50,035 nt of DNA, taken from contig MNRR01000022.1 in assembly GCA_001916055.1 (NCBI GenBank), positions 1 to 50,035 of the forward strand, in the 5' to 3' direction. This DNA is from Clostridium sp. 28_12 (GTDB taxonomy: Bacteria; Bacillota; Clostridia; TANB77; CAG-508). This document shows, in pieces, positions 40,272 to 48,139 of the stretch. How positions within the stretch are numbered: position 1 is the stretch's first letter; every line of letters starts with the position of its first letter. Both the position numbers and the translations under genes were made by a program. Under the pieces are notes generated by a model, which saw only the letters and a list, made by a program, of their open reading frames with translations, was not told where the DNA came from and did not search any database.

Positions 40272-40955
40272 ATGAATAAACAATTTAAAAGCAAATCAGA
40301 ATTATTTTATTATTTGATGCATGGGTACATGTATATGTTGGAAGATGTTCCAACAAAAAATGGCATTCAGAAAAGACTTAAGGATAATGAACTGGAGCAG
40401 AGCTTAAAAGAACAAATAAAAGAACAACTAAAGATAGATGGCTTAGAAGTAGAATTGAAACTTGGGCCTGCTTATAATAGAACGGAGAACCCTTGGATTC
40501 AGCTATTTACACCAGAAAATAGAAGCGGAGCTAAAGGAAGATATGTTGGGATTTCATTTGAAAGAGACAAAAATGAAGTTAAATTATGGATTGGCTTCGG
40601 TAGGACGGCAAAGAAACAATCAGAGGTATTAGAACTTGCAAAAGACTATAGAATGAAATATTCTTTTATAGAAGCTGAATTGGATAAAGGTTTTAAATAT
40701 AATGAAGATTGCTATGATGCTCTTATTATAGAGAAGGAGATTAATATAAAAGATTTTAGCGATGCAGAATTTGAAGAAGATTTAATATATATAACTAATT
40801 TATATAAAGAATTCGAAACCCAATATGGTACAGCAATTTTTAAGACTTTTAGTTCTAATGAAATTACTTATGAAGAAATAAATGAAAGAATGTTGCAAAT
40901 AATTGAAGAAGTTGGAGAATTGGCAAGAGCGATAAAGGAATTAGGAAAAAAATAA
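40272..40955 (+). CDS. Stand-alone MrcB N-terminal (DUF3578-like) protein
   Basis: 227 residues. Residues about 55-150 resemble the DUF3578/MrcB N-terminal domain, as in NPWIQLFTPENRSGAKGRYVG and VKLWIGFGRTAKKQ. In McrBC-type restriction this domain reads modified DNA, then an AAA+ GTPase and a nuclease follow; both are absent here. The C-terminus is helical and acidic (ITYEEINERMLQIIEEVGELARAIKEL), a MazG-like look that may be chance. Own promoter, RBS GGAAGAGG. It stands before the HsdS/HsdM pair, so a role in sensing DNA modification is plausible. More mixed codon use than its neighbours. Confidence 0.6.
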   Translation: MNKQFKSKSELFYYLMHGYMYMLEDVPTKNGIQKRLKDNELEQSLKEQIKEQLKIDGLEVELKLGPAYNRTENPWIQLFTPENRSGAKGRYVGISFERDKNEVKLWIGFGRTAKKQSEVLELAKDYRMKYSFIEAELDKGFKYNEDCYDALIIEKEINIKDFSDAEFEEDLIYITNLYKEFETQYGTAIFKTFSSNEITYEEINERMLQIIEEVGELARAIKELGKK

Positions 40956-40965
40956 ATTCAAAAGA

Positions 40966-40994
40966 TTGACAATAAATGTCAAAAGAATTATACT
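40966..40994 (+). promoter_or_regulatory. Strong sigma-A promoter for the zinc-protein/hsdSM unit
   Basis: TTGACA (40966-40971), exactly 17 bp, TATACT (40989-40994). The -35 is also one arm of the small palindrome TTGACA/TGTCAA (40966-40982), a possible operator. Confidence 0.75.
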
Positions 40995-41015
40995 CTTCCT
41001 ATAACAAAAAGAAAA

Positions 41016-41047
41016 AAGTTCTAAATAAGTGGTGTTATTTAGAACTT
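41016..41047 (+). terminator. Hairpin in the leader of the hsdSM unit
   Basis: Perfect 13-bp stem AAGTTCTAAATAA (41016-41028) with TTATTTAGAACTT (41035-41047), 6-base loop. It could end the upstream gene's transcript or be an attenuator, since it lies 22 bp inside the transcript from 40966. The T-run is poor. Confidence 0.5.
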
Positions 41048-41051
41048 CAAA

Positions 41052-41121
41052 TAAATACTTTGCAAGCATTTATGTTACAAGAATATTATAACACGAAATA
41101 TAAAAAATTGCAAAGTATTTA
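41052..41121 (+). repeat. 14-bp inverted repeat in the same leader
   Basis: TAAATACTTTGCAA (41052-41065) and TTGCAAAGTATTTA (41108-41121) are perfect complements separated by 42 bases. The inner part can form a smaller TGTTA/TAACA hairpin. Candidate regulatory RNA structure; a short invertible segment is a remote alternative. Confidence 0.5.
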
Positions 41122-41168
41122 CATTAATTCTTTTTGTAACTTTTAATGAAAGGAGGAAAAGTTAACAA

Positions 41169-41384
41169 ATGGATAAATATGTAGTAAACAAAAGAGCTCA
41201 AAATAAAAGTGGCTGTCACAAAATACATACTAGTACTTGTGCAAGAGCACCAGAAAAAGACAATCAAATTGATTTAGGAAAATGTATGTGTCCAATAGAA
41301 GCCAAAAGCAGAGCAAAAGAATATTTTGATGTTGTAAATGGATGTAAATATTGTTGCAATGAAATTTTTTTCAAAAAGAATTAG
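41169..41384 (+). CDS. Small Cys/His-rich protein, zinc-ribbon-like
   Basis: 71 residues. The order and spacing HKIHTSTCARAP ... DLGKCMCP ... NGCKYCC resemble the small Ada-type zinc-binding domain found alone or at the end of nucleases. Four to six ligands are available. The function is unknown; binding nucleic acid or damaged bases is a guess from fold similarity. AAAGGAGG precedes ATG 41169 with good spacing. It begins the run that continues with hsdS-like (22 bp away) and hsdM-like genes. Confidence 0.6.
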   Translation: MDKYVVNKRAQNKSGCHKIHTSTCARAPEKDNQIDLGKCMCPIEAKSRAKEYFDVVNGCKYCCNEIFFKKN

Positions 41385-41406
41385 AAATAAAGAAATGAGG
41401 TAAAAT

Positions 41407-41970
41407 ATGAGATTAGAGGAAGTAGCTCAAGTTATAATTGGAGTTTTAAGCAAAAGAGAAAACGACAGCAATGGGGAAAATAGCTATGAGCTATTTTCCT
41501 TAAAAAATAAAGAAACATTAAGAACAAATAAAAATTTGAGTGATAAACTTGCACAAAAAGGAGACTTACTATTTCGTTTATTATCTCCAAATAAAATTAT
41601 ATATGTAGATGAAAATATAGAAGGAAAACTAATACCATCACAATTTTGTATAATAAGAGCAAATAGAGAAAAAATTAATCCTACAGTGTTAAAATGGTAT
41701 TTAGAATCAGATAAAAGTAAGACAGATATGGAATCACTGATAACAGGTTCTATAATAAAATCAATGACAGTAGCTGAATTAAGAAAAATAGATATACCTA
41801 ATATTGCTATCGAAAAACAATTGGAAATGGAACAATTAATTAAACTGTGTGAAAAAGAAAAAAACATTTTAGAAGAAATATTAAAAAAGAAGGAAAAGAT
41901 ATATAATTGGTACTTGGAAGAGATGGTAAAAAAAGGAGAAATTGCAAATGAACCAAAAACAAGTAAATAG
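41407..41970 (+). CDS. Type I restriction S-like specificity subunit, half size
   Basis: 187 residues, one target-recognition domain plus one spacer helix, half of a normal HsdS. RLEEVAQVIIGVLSKRE resembles the start of an HsdS recognition domain, GDLLFRLLSPNK the central strand, TVAELRKIDIPNIAIEKQLEM the conserved spacer boundary, and the end is a coiled coil. Half-size S proteins can pair as dimers. It should direct the adjacent methylase to a DNA site. It overlaps the next gene by 23 bp. Confidence 0.78.
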   Translation: MRLEEVAQVIIGVLSKRENDSNGENSYELFSLKNKETLRTNKNLSDKLAQKGDLLFRLLSPNKIIYVDENIEGKLIPSQFCIIRANREKINPTVLKWYLESDKSKTDMESLITGSIIKSMTVAELRKIDIPNIAIEKQLEMEQLIKLCEKEKNILEEILKKKEKIYNWYLEEMVKKGEIANEPKTSK

Positions 41971-43276
41971 TAAGTTAAATGAAATTGCAATGCAATTAAA
42001 ATCAATAGATACAATAGGCCTAAATTATATGGAATATCTAGCTGCACTTATATATGCTATATATGGAATAGAACAAGAACCTAATAATTTTTTGATTGTA
42101 AAAGAATTGGTTTATACTGTACAAATTCTTGATGAACAATTATATAAAATTAGAAAAAATGAAAGGTCAGAAAAGTTATTTATAAATATAAGATTTAGAG
42201 AAGTAATAAAAAATGAAAACTATTTAATATTTAAAAAATGTGTTTTGCAAATGGAAGAACTAGTAAAAAATACGCAAGAATATGGTAAAAAACTAATAGC
42301 GGAAGCATTTGAAGATGCGATAACTAAAGCAGCAAAAAATAATGAAATATCGTTTCAAAATACAGAATATTATACTCCAAACGAAATAGTAAAAACAATG
42401 ATAGATTTATTGCCAATAAGGAATAACTCATCTATATATAATCCAGCATGTGGAGTGGGAAATTTCATTGTAGAAAGTGCGAAATTAGGAAGTATATATG
42501 CATTTGGAGATGAAAGCAATATAAGTAATTACAACATATGTATGACAAATTTATGGTTACATAATATAGAAAACAAAAGGATAGACAATATAAAAATAGA
42601 TAAGATGCCGAAAGTAGATTATGTAGTTGCTAATCCACCATTTGCTATAAATAATATGCAAAAAGGTGATAAGAAATTAAACAACATGCTTTATAAATAT
42701 GGAGTTTTTGAGAATGCAAGTAGTTATTCTAAGTTTATAGTAATGATGTTAGAAAGTGTACAAGAAGGTGGAAAAATATCAGTTGTATTACCACATGGAT
42801 TTTTATTTAAGAAAACAATAAGTGAATGTAATCTACGAAAATACTTAGTAGATAATGGCTATATAGAAGCAATAATATCATTACCTGAAAAAATGTTTAA
42901 TGGAACTAAAATACCAGTTATAATTTTAGTTTTACAAAAAAAATATAGAGAAGAGGATATTATATATATAGATGCAAGTAAAGAATATATAAAAGGAAGA
43001 AAATTAAATAGTTTATCAGAAGAAAATCAGTCTAAGATTATAAAAACATATGAAAATAAAAGTGAAATTTCTAATTATTCTATAAAAGTGGGTGCAGAAA
43101 TTATAAGAAAAAACGATTATAATTTGAATATTAAAAAATACCTGAAAAGCCTAAAAAAAGAAAAAAGTGTTAATATCAAGACCGAAAAACAAGAACTACA
43201 AAGACTTGAAGAGGAAAGAGTGGTAATAGAACGGAAAAATAGAGGAATTATTAAAGAAAGTATAAGATATAAATAA
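41948..43276 (+). CDS. Type I restriction M-like N6-adenine methyltransferase
   Basis: 442 residues. Motif I YNPACGVGNFIVESAKLG and the catalytic motif IV VVANPPFAI identify an N6-adenine methylase of the HsdM type. An N-terminal helical bundle (about 1-135) and a C-terminal coiled coil that would hold the S subunit frame it. Start 41948 follows AAAAGGAGA; a TTG two codons earlier is less fitting. No HsdR (helicase-nuclease) gene is visible. The next gene is an unrelated GNAT, so the pair may be a solitary methylase. Confidence 0.85.
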   Translation: MNQKQVNSKLNEIAMQLKSIDTIGLNYMEYLAALIYAIYGIEQEPNNFLIVKELVYTVQILDEQLYKIRKNERSEKLFINIRFREVIKNENYLIFKKCVLQMEELVKNTQEYGKKLIAEAFEDAITKAAKNNEISFQNTEYYTPNEIVKTMIDLLPIRNNSSIYNPACGVGNFIVESAKLGSIYAFGDESNISNYNICMTNLWLHNIENKRIDNIKIDKMPKVDYVVANPPFAINNMQKGDKKLNNMLYKYGVFENASSYSKFIVMMLESVQEGGKISVVLPHGFLFKKTISECNLRKYLVDNGYIEAIISLPEKMFNGTKIPVIILVLQKKYREEDIIYIDASKEYIKGRKLNSLSEENQSKIIKTYENKSEISNYSIKVGAEIIRKNDYNLNIKKYLKSLKKEKSVNIKTEKQELQRLEEERVVIERKNRGIIKESIRYK

Positions 43277-43294
43277 TTTAAGGGGGAGTTTATT

Positions 43295-43840
43295 ATGAAA
43301 AAAATTGAATCAGAAAATATATTATTAAGGAAATTCCAAACAGAGGATGCAGAAGAGGCTTTTAAGAACTGGGCAGGAATAAAAGAGATAGCAGATTTAT
43401 CAGATTATAGAGTTCATACAAGTGCAGAAGAAACAAAACAAATGATAGAAATTGGACTTGGAGATGGTAAAGGCGAAAGATATACATTAGCAATTATATT
43501 TAAAGGAACTGAAGAAGTGGCTGGATTCATACGTATATATGACATTTCTAGTAAGAATAAAACATGTAAAATAGAGTTTGTAGTAGGAAAGAGTTGGGTA
43601 AATGCTGGAAAAGAAAAATTATATGCAGAAGCAATAAATGATATAGTGTTTCATTTATTTGAAAAAGGATTTGATGTTATCTCATATGAATGTTGTGATG
43701 GATCAGAATTATACAAAATAAATGAAAAAGTACTAGAGTATACTGATTTTGAAAAAGAAGCAATATTACATAACAGAATAGTTAATGAAAAAACAGGAGA
43801 AAAGAACAATAAAGTAATATATTCAATTATAAAAAAATAA
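43295..43840 (+). CDS. GNAT-family N-acetyltransferase
   Basis: 181 residues, RimJ/RimL-like branch: ILLRKFQTEDAEEAFKNWAG at the start, EVAGFIRIYDIS (strand 4) and IEFVVGKSWVNAGKEKLYAEA, the acetyl-CoA region, though the usual R/QxxGxG loop is weak. It transfers acetyl to an amine; the substrate is unknown. ATG 43295 follows AAGGGGG. It lies 18 bp after the hsdM-like gene, so read-through from that unit is likely. Confidence 0.8.
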   Translation: MKKIESENILLRKFQTEDAEEAFKNWAGIKEIADLSDYRVHTSAEETKQMIEIGLGDGKGERYTLAIIFKGTEEVAGFIRIYDISSKNKTCKIEFVVGKSWVNAGKEKLYAEAINDIVFHLFEKGFDVISYECCDGSELYKINEKVLEYTDFEKEAILHNRIVNEKTGEKNNKVIYSIIKK

Positions 43841-43868
43841 TTGTACAAAAGATATAGGAGAAGAAGAA

Positions 43869-43961
43869 ATGAAAGGAAAATTTTCAGAATGGTTTATTGG
43901 AGTGACATTTGCATTAGTTGAAAAATATAACAACATTTCTAATATATATTGCTCCAGATAA
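43869..43961 (+). CDS. Possible 30-residue peptide or gene remnant
   Basis: Frame MKGKFSEWFIGVTFALVEKY plus ten residues, preceded by AGGAG. In another frame the 3' part reads YIAPDNRKKY and then stops. It may be the decayed end of a gene rather than a functional peptide. Weak call. Confidence 0.3.
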   Translation: MKGKFSEWFIGVTFALVEKYNNISNIYCSR

Positions 43962-44070
43962 TCGTAAAAAATATTAGGTATCATTAGAAGAACTCGGAAC
44001 AAGGTAAAACAGTGTAAAATTTAAATGCAATATATTGATATAACACAAAAGTTCTAATACAACCTCTGTG

Positions 44071-44096
44071 TGAATACAATTAAACAAAAGTATTCA
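44071..44096 (+). promoter_or_regulatory. Inverted repeat before spoIIID
   Basis: TGAATAC (44071-44077) and GTATTCA (44090-44096), 12 bases apart. GAATA followed after about 15 bases by CATATG also resembles a sigma-E type promoter, expected for spoIIID; the match is loose. Confidence 0.4.
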
Positions 44097-44111
44097 TATG
44101 GGGGTTTCATA

Positions 44112-44396
44112 ATGAAAAAAATAGTTTTACACAATACGTCAATGATAGAGAAAAAAGAAATAGAAGAACGCTCAATCAATTTGGCGCATTATATTATAGA
44201 GTCGAAAGATACGGTGAGAGGTGCAGCAAGAAAATTTGGCATAAGTAAGAGCACAGTACACAAAGACGTAACTGAAAGATTAGAAAAGATAAATCCAATG
44301 TTAGCTAAAGAAGTAAGAGAAATACTAGATGAAAATAAAGCAGAAAGACATATAAGAGGAGGAATGGCGACCAAAATGAAATATATGAAAAAATAA
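44112..44396 (+). CDS. spoIIID: Stage III sporulation transcription regulator SpoIIID
   Basis: 94 residues. ERSINLAHYIIESKDTVRGAARKFGISKSTVHKDVTERL is the SpoIIID helix-turn-helix region, followed by INPMLAKEV and the basic C-terminal helix HIRGGMATKMKYMKK, which also contacts DNA. It controls mother-cell gene expression after engulfment, between sigma-E and sigma-K. About ten extra residues precede the usual start; Met 11 could be an alternative. ATG 44112 follows GGGGGT. The frame is open 14 codons upstream but without a ribosome-binding site. Confidence 0.95.
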   Translation: MKKIVLHNTSMIEKKEIEERSINLAHYIIESKDTVRGAARKFGISKSTVHKDVTERLEKINPMLAKEVREILDENKAERHIRGGMATKMKYMKK

Positions 44397-44453
44397 TAAA
44401 AGTATTGCAATTTTTTATAATAAATATTACAATATAACCACGGAGGAAAAAAC

Positions 44454-45308
44454 ATGAATGTAGTAATAGAAGATGAAAGCAAGAAAAACAAAAGATTAAA
44501 AATATTTTATATAGGAATATTAGCAGTATGTGCAATTGCAATTATAGCGGCAGTTATATTTCAAATCGTAAAGGTTAACACATCAAATGGAGATGTATCA
44601 AAACTGCCACAATTAACAGAAGACCAAAAGAGTCAGCATAAAGAAGAATTTTATAGCATATTTGAGAATAAGGTAAATTATTTAGAAAACAATAGTTATA
44701 AAATAAACAAAATAGAATCAAATAAAGAAATTGTTTATTTAGGATATCAAAATAATGATAGTAAAATAAATGATTATGAATTAAAAGTAAATATCCCATA
44801 TATAAATATAAATAATCCTATAATTGAAGAGTTTAATACTCAAATAAAAGATACGTTTGAGAAAAAAGCAAAAAGCATTATAAATACACAAAATAACAAT
44901 GCAATATATACAGTAGATTATACGGCATATATTGCAAATAACATAATGTCATTAGTAGTAAGGTCAACATTAAAAGAAGGGACGAATGCTCAAAGAGATA
45001 TAATACAAACATATAATTATGACTTAACAAATCAGAAAGAATATACAATAGATGACATGCTAAATGCAAAAGGAATAACAAAAAAAGAAGCAAATCAAAA
45101 GATAAAAGAAGAAATAAGAACACAACAAGAAAAATCAGAAGAACTTGAAAAGTTAGGATATACAATGTATAAAAGAGATTATACAAGTGATATGTATAGT
45201 ATAAATAATGTTACAGAATATTTTATGGGAAAAGATAATGCATTATATATAATATATGCATATGGGAACGAAAACAATACTAATGAAATGGATGTAGTAA
45301 TAATGTAG
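44454..45308 (+). CDS. Membrane-anchored RsiV/PdaC-like (DUF4163/DUF3298) protein
   Basis: 284 residues. A basic N-terminus and a transmembrane segment (about 18-40) lead to an extracellular part. It has ELKVNIPYININNPIIEEFNTQI and later TYNYDLTNQKEYTIDDMLNAKG, the pattern of the DUF4163 plus DUF3298 domains in PdaC and RsiV (lysozyme-binding or peptidoglycan-associated). The end is shorter than usual and stops after NNTNEMDVVIM. No anti-sigma motif or paired sigma factor gene is near. ATG 44454 follows CGGAGG. A strong terminator closes it. Confidence 0.75.
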   Translation: MNVVIEDESKKNKRLKIFYIGILAVCAIAIIAAVIFQIVKVNTSNGDVSKLPQLTEDQKSQHKEEFYSIFENKVNYLENNSYKINKIESNKEIVYLGYQNNDSKINDYELKVNIPYININNPIIEEFNTQIKDTFEKKAKSIINTQNNNAIYTVDYTAYIANNIMSLVVRSTLKEGTNAQRDIIQTYNYDLTNQKEYTIDDMLNAKGITKKEANQKIKEEIRTQQEKSEELEKLGYTMYKRDYTSDMYSINNVTEYFMGKDNALYIIYAYGNENNTNEMDVVIM

Positions 45309-45335
45309 AAGAATAAGCCTCACATTAATATAATA

Positions 45336-45368
45336 AAAACGGTCTAGTTTAACTAGGCCGTTTTTGAA
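45336..45368 (+). terminator. Strong terminator after the RsiV-like gene
   Basis: 13-bp stem AAAACGGTCTAGT (45336-45348) with ACTAGGCCGTTTT (45352-45364), one wobble pair, 3-base loop, T-run. Confidence 0.9.
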
Positions 45369-45468
45369 AATAAAAGGGGATGTTTATTAATCAGTTCTTA
45401 CTGACTATGCTTATAATATACCAATTAAATTTGTTCATTGTGTGAACTAAAAGTGAAAATTTGAAAAA

Positions 45469-46713
45469 TTAGGGAGTTTCTTCAAGTGTTACTGTTAATT
45501 CTTTTTCTTCACCTTTTCTATTAATTTTTAATTTCATAGTATCACCAACTTTATGAGAATTTTTAATATTATTTAATTCATCCATAGTTGTAATATCTTT
45601 ATCATCAGCTTTAATTATAACGTCACCTGATTGTAATCCGGACTTTTCTGCTGGTGAGAAATTTTGAACAGTTTTAACATAAACACCAACAACTAAATTA
45701 TATTTTTTAGCTGTAGAATCATCTAAGGTTATACCACTAATTCCTATATAAGGTCTTATAACTTTGTTGTGGTCAATTAATTGGTTTGTAACATCAAGAG
45801 TAGAATTTATAGGAATAGCAAATCCAATTCCTTCAACACCACTACCAGATAATTTTAATGTATTGATACCAATAACTTTTCCTTCACTATTTACAAGAGC
45901 ACCGCCACTATTACCAGAGTTTATAGCAGCATCTGTTTGAATACAAACATATTTTGTGCCATCAGACTCAACTTCTCTATTAACAGCGCTGATTATACCT
46001 TGAGTAACTGTTGTGTCTAATCCAAGAGGGCTACCAACAGCCATTACGAACTCACCAACAACAGCTTGATCAGAATCTCCAAATTCAGCAGCAGTCAAAC
46101 CAGTTTTATCAATTTTTAAAACAGCTAAATCTGTTTGAGAATCTTTACCAACAATTTTTGCATCATATGTATCATCATCACCATAAGTACCGCTATTTAA
46201 TTTTACTTTTACTGATGTTGCATCAGAAATATCATAATAAGAATAAGAAGAATTTGAAGAACTTGTATCAACAACGTGGTTGTTTGTTAATATATATCCA
46301 TCATCACTTATTATTATTCCTGAACCTGTTGCTGTTGCAGTTGATGTTTGAGGTGCACCAAATGAAAAAATTGAGTTTGAAGTTGCAGTATAGGTAACTT
46401 CTATTCCAACTATTGAAGGTAAAATTTTATTTGCTGCAAAAACAGCAGTATTTGAATAGTTAGAAAGTGATACTAAATTTGATGTTGTACCTGTTGCAGT
46501 AGAAGTTTGTACTGTCGACTTAGAATTTGTTTCTCCAATTATTTTATTTTTTATAGAAGGAACACCAAAACATGTTCCTATTACTAAAGCACATCCCACA
46601 ATTCCACTACAAAACGGTAAAAGAACAGTTTTTCCAAATCCATTTGTGTGTTTAAAGTTTGCTTTTGAAGTTTTACTTGAAATAACTTCAAATCTGTTTT
46701 CGTTATCATCCAT
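45469..46713 (-). CDS. htrA: HtrA/DegP-like serine protease with PDZ domain
   Basis: 414 residues. A cytoplasmic N-terminus, one transmembrane segment (about 32-50), a Thr/Ser-rich linker, a trypsin-like domain and one PDZ domain (about 320-410). The catalytic triad is seen as His in LTNNHVVD, Asp in QTDLAVLKID and Ser in INSGNSGGAL. It degrades or refolds damaged proteins outside the membrane. ATG 46713 follows AGGAGGT. An 11-bp tandem repeat in the promoter region (46764-46785) may be a regulator site. It converges on the upstream RsiV-like gene. Confidence 0.95.
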   Translation of the reverse strand: MDDNENRFEVISSKTSKANFKHTNGFGKTVLLPFCSGIVGCALVIGTCFGVPSIKNKIIGETNSKSTVQTSTATGTTSNLVSLSNYSNTAVFAANKILPSIVGIEVTYTATSNSIFSFGAPQTSTATATGSGIIISDDGYILTNNHVVDTSSSNSSYSYYDISDATSVKVKLNSGTYGDDDTYDAKIVGKDSQTDLAVLKIDKTGLTAAEFGDSDQAVVGEFVMAVGSPLGLDTTVTQGIISAVNREVESDGTKYVCIQTDAAINSGNSGGALVNSEGKVIGINTLKLSGSGVEGIGFAIPINSTLDVTNQLIDHNKVIRPYIGISGITLDDSTAKKYNLVVGVYVKTVQNFSPAEKSGLQSGDVIIKADDKDITTMDELNNIKNSHKVGDTMKLKINRKGEEKELTVTLEETP

Positions 46714-46763
46714 TTTAAAGGACCTCCTCTATTTATTTATTTACTTTACATAGGATACACTAT

Positions 46764-46785
46764 AATTGTGAAAAAATTGTGAAAA
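46764..46785 (-). promoter_or_regulatory. Tandem 11-bp repeat upstream of htrA
   Basis: Two exact copies of AATTGTGAAAA (plus-strand reading), about 55 bp before htrA. One helical turn apart, so a dimeric regulator could bind. No family is assigned. Confidence 0.4.
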
Positions 46786-46819
46786 AAATGTAAAAAACAA
46801 TATATTTTTCTTTATTTTC

Positions 46820-46848
46820 TTGAAAATGAACTTGACTACATATATAAT
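46820..46848 (+). promoter_or_regulatory. Sigma-A promoter for the pilin-like gene and rnhB
   Basis: TTGAAA (46820-46825), 17 bp, TATAAT (46843-46848). Confidence 0.7.
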
Positions 46849-46879
46849 ATAAATACATAACTTATGAAAGAATGTAGAG

Positions 46880-46933
46880 GGTTGAAAAATAATTACAATT
46901 TTGGCTACGTCAAAATTTAATTCTTTTCCAACC
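46880..46933 (+). ncRNA. Long hairpin in the leader of the pilin-like gene
   Basis: Imperfect 16-bp outer stem from GGTTG (46880-46884) to CAACC (46929-46933) with AAAA/TTTT and AATTA/TAATT segments. It is topped by AATTTTG (46897-46903) and CAAAATT (46911-46917) with the loop GCTACGT. It lies about 25 nt inside the transcript. No T-run follows. Not recognised as a named riboswitch. Confidence 0.45.
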
Positions 46934-46967
46934 GAATTTGAACATTAAGGAAGGAATGAGATTAAGT

Positions 46968-47465
46968 ATGAAAGATGAAAAAGGTGTTGCATTACCGACA
47001 TTGCTATTCATTATTTTATTAATAATCATTGTAGCAGTATTTGCAATAAAATATGTAAAAGAAATGTTAAATGAAACAGAAATACAAGATTTAAGGACAG
47101 ATATGTTAGTAGTACAAGCAGAAGCCAAAAAAGACTTAGAAAAGGTTTGTTTTCAAACAGCCAATCTTGATGAAAACAAAGAAGAAGATAAAGAAAAGAT
47201 AACTAAAGCAAAACAAGAAAATTTAAAGGGAATTTTAGTAAAAGGATCAGATATAGAAAAAAATGTGCCACAAGAAATTGAAATAGATGACAATTGCTAT
47301 TACTTAAATAATGAGGATTTAAAAGATATAGGAATACAAAATTATAGTATAGATAAATATGGATATATTATAGTAAAATATGATTTTAAAAATACAATGG
47401 TAGAAGTAATAAGCACAAAAGGATATAATGGGAAACATACATTAACACAATTAATTGATGATTAG
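46968..47465 (+). CDS. Pilin-like (class III/type IV signal) secreted protein
   Basis: 165 residues. MKDEKGVALPTLLFIILLI has a charged lead, a Gly and then a hydrophobic helix, as in prepilin-like or PilX-type proteins, though Glu at +5 is missing. The rest is a soluble Asp/Glu/Lys-rich domain (helix 25-75, then NCYYLNNEDLKDIGI). Prepilin peptidase processing is inference. Starts at 46956 or the upstream TTG 46938 are possible; AAGGAAGG serves 46956 or 46968. It sits 30 bp before rnhB. Confidence 0.55.
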   Translation: MKDEKGVALPTLLFIILLIIIVAVFAIKYVKEMLNETEIQDLRTDMLVVQAEAKKDLEKVCFQTANLDENKEEDKEKITKAKQENLKGILVKGSDIEKNVPQEIEIDDNCYYLNNEDLKDIGIQNYSIDKYGYIIVKYDFKNTMVEVISTKGYNGKHTLTQLIDD

Positions 47466-47495
47466 AATATCGGGCGAAAGAAAGGACGAAATAAG

Positions 47496-48122
47496 TTGAA
47501 AGAAAAAGAAGAAGCAAGATTACTATTATTAAAAGAACAGGAAAAAGAACTAAGAGAAAAAGGATTTAATATGATTTGTGGAATTGATGAAGCGGGAAGA
47601 GGACCACTTGCAGGGCCAGTAGTAGTGGCAAGTGTTATAATGCCATCAGATTCAATGATTGAGGGGGTAAATGATTCTAAAAAAGTTTCAGAGAAAAAAA
47701 GAGAAAAATTATATGACCAAATTATAGAAGAAGCTATCAGCTACGGAGTAGGAATTATAGGACAAGATGAAATTGATGAAATAAATATATTGAATGCCAC
47801 CAAAAAAGGGCTAACAATGTCATTACAAGAATTAACTGTAAAGCCAGACCTAATTATAGTTGATGCTTTAAACCATATAGATACTTTAGGAATTCCATAT
47901 GAATCAATAATAAAAGGAGATGCTAAATGTTATTCAATAGCAGCTGCATCTATAATTGCAAAAGTTACAAGGGATAGGATAATGAGAGAATGGGACAAAG
48001 TATATCCACAATATGGATTTGAAAAACATAAAGGATATGGAACAGCAGCACATATTGCAGCAATAAAAGAGTGCGGACTTTGTCCGATACATAGAAGAAG
48101 CTTTACAACACACTTTATTTAA
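47496..48122 (+). CDS. rnhB: Ribonuclease HII
   Basis: 208 residues. The catalytic GIDEAGRGPLAGPVVVA (Asp and Glu metal ligands), VNDSKKVSEKKRE, IVDAL and the end HKGYGTAAHIAAIKECG are typical. It cuts RNA in RNA-DNA hybrids, especially single ribonucleotides in DNA. It begins with TTG 47496, nine bases after AAAGG. A 23-residue Lys/Glu-rich helix precedes the core. Followed 17 bp later by pdp. Confidence 0.96.
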   Translation: MKEKEEARLLLLKEQEKELREKGFNMICGIDEAGRGPLAGPVVVASVIMPSDSMIEGVNDSKKVSEKKREKLYDQIIEEAISYGVGIIGQDEIDEINILNATKKGLTMSLQELTVKPDLIIVDALNHIDTLGIPYESIIKGDAKCYSIAAASIIAKVTRDRIMREWDKVYPQYGFEKHKGYGTAAHIAAIKECGLCPIHRRSFTTHFI

Positions 48123-48139
48123 AATTTAGGAGGATACAA

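Noticed and set aside
40860..40955. MazG-like pyrophosphohydrolase domain at the end of the MrcB-domain protein
   Set aside because: EEVGELARAIKEL resembles a MazG helix, but the metal-binding ExxE...ExxD set is not complete, so I do not call the domain.
41052..41121. Invertible promoter switch
   Set aside because: The 14-bp repeats enclose only 42 bp without a convincing promoter, and no invertase gene is nearby; an RNA hairpin is likelier.
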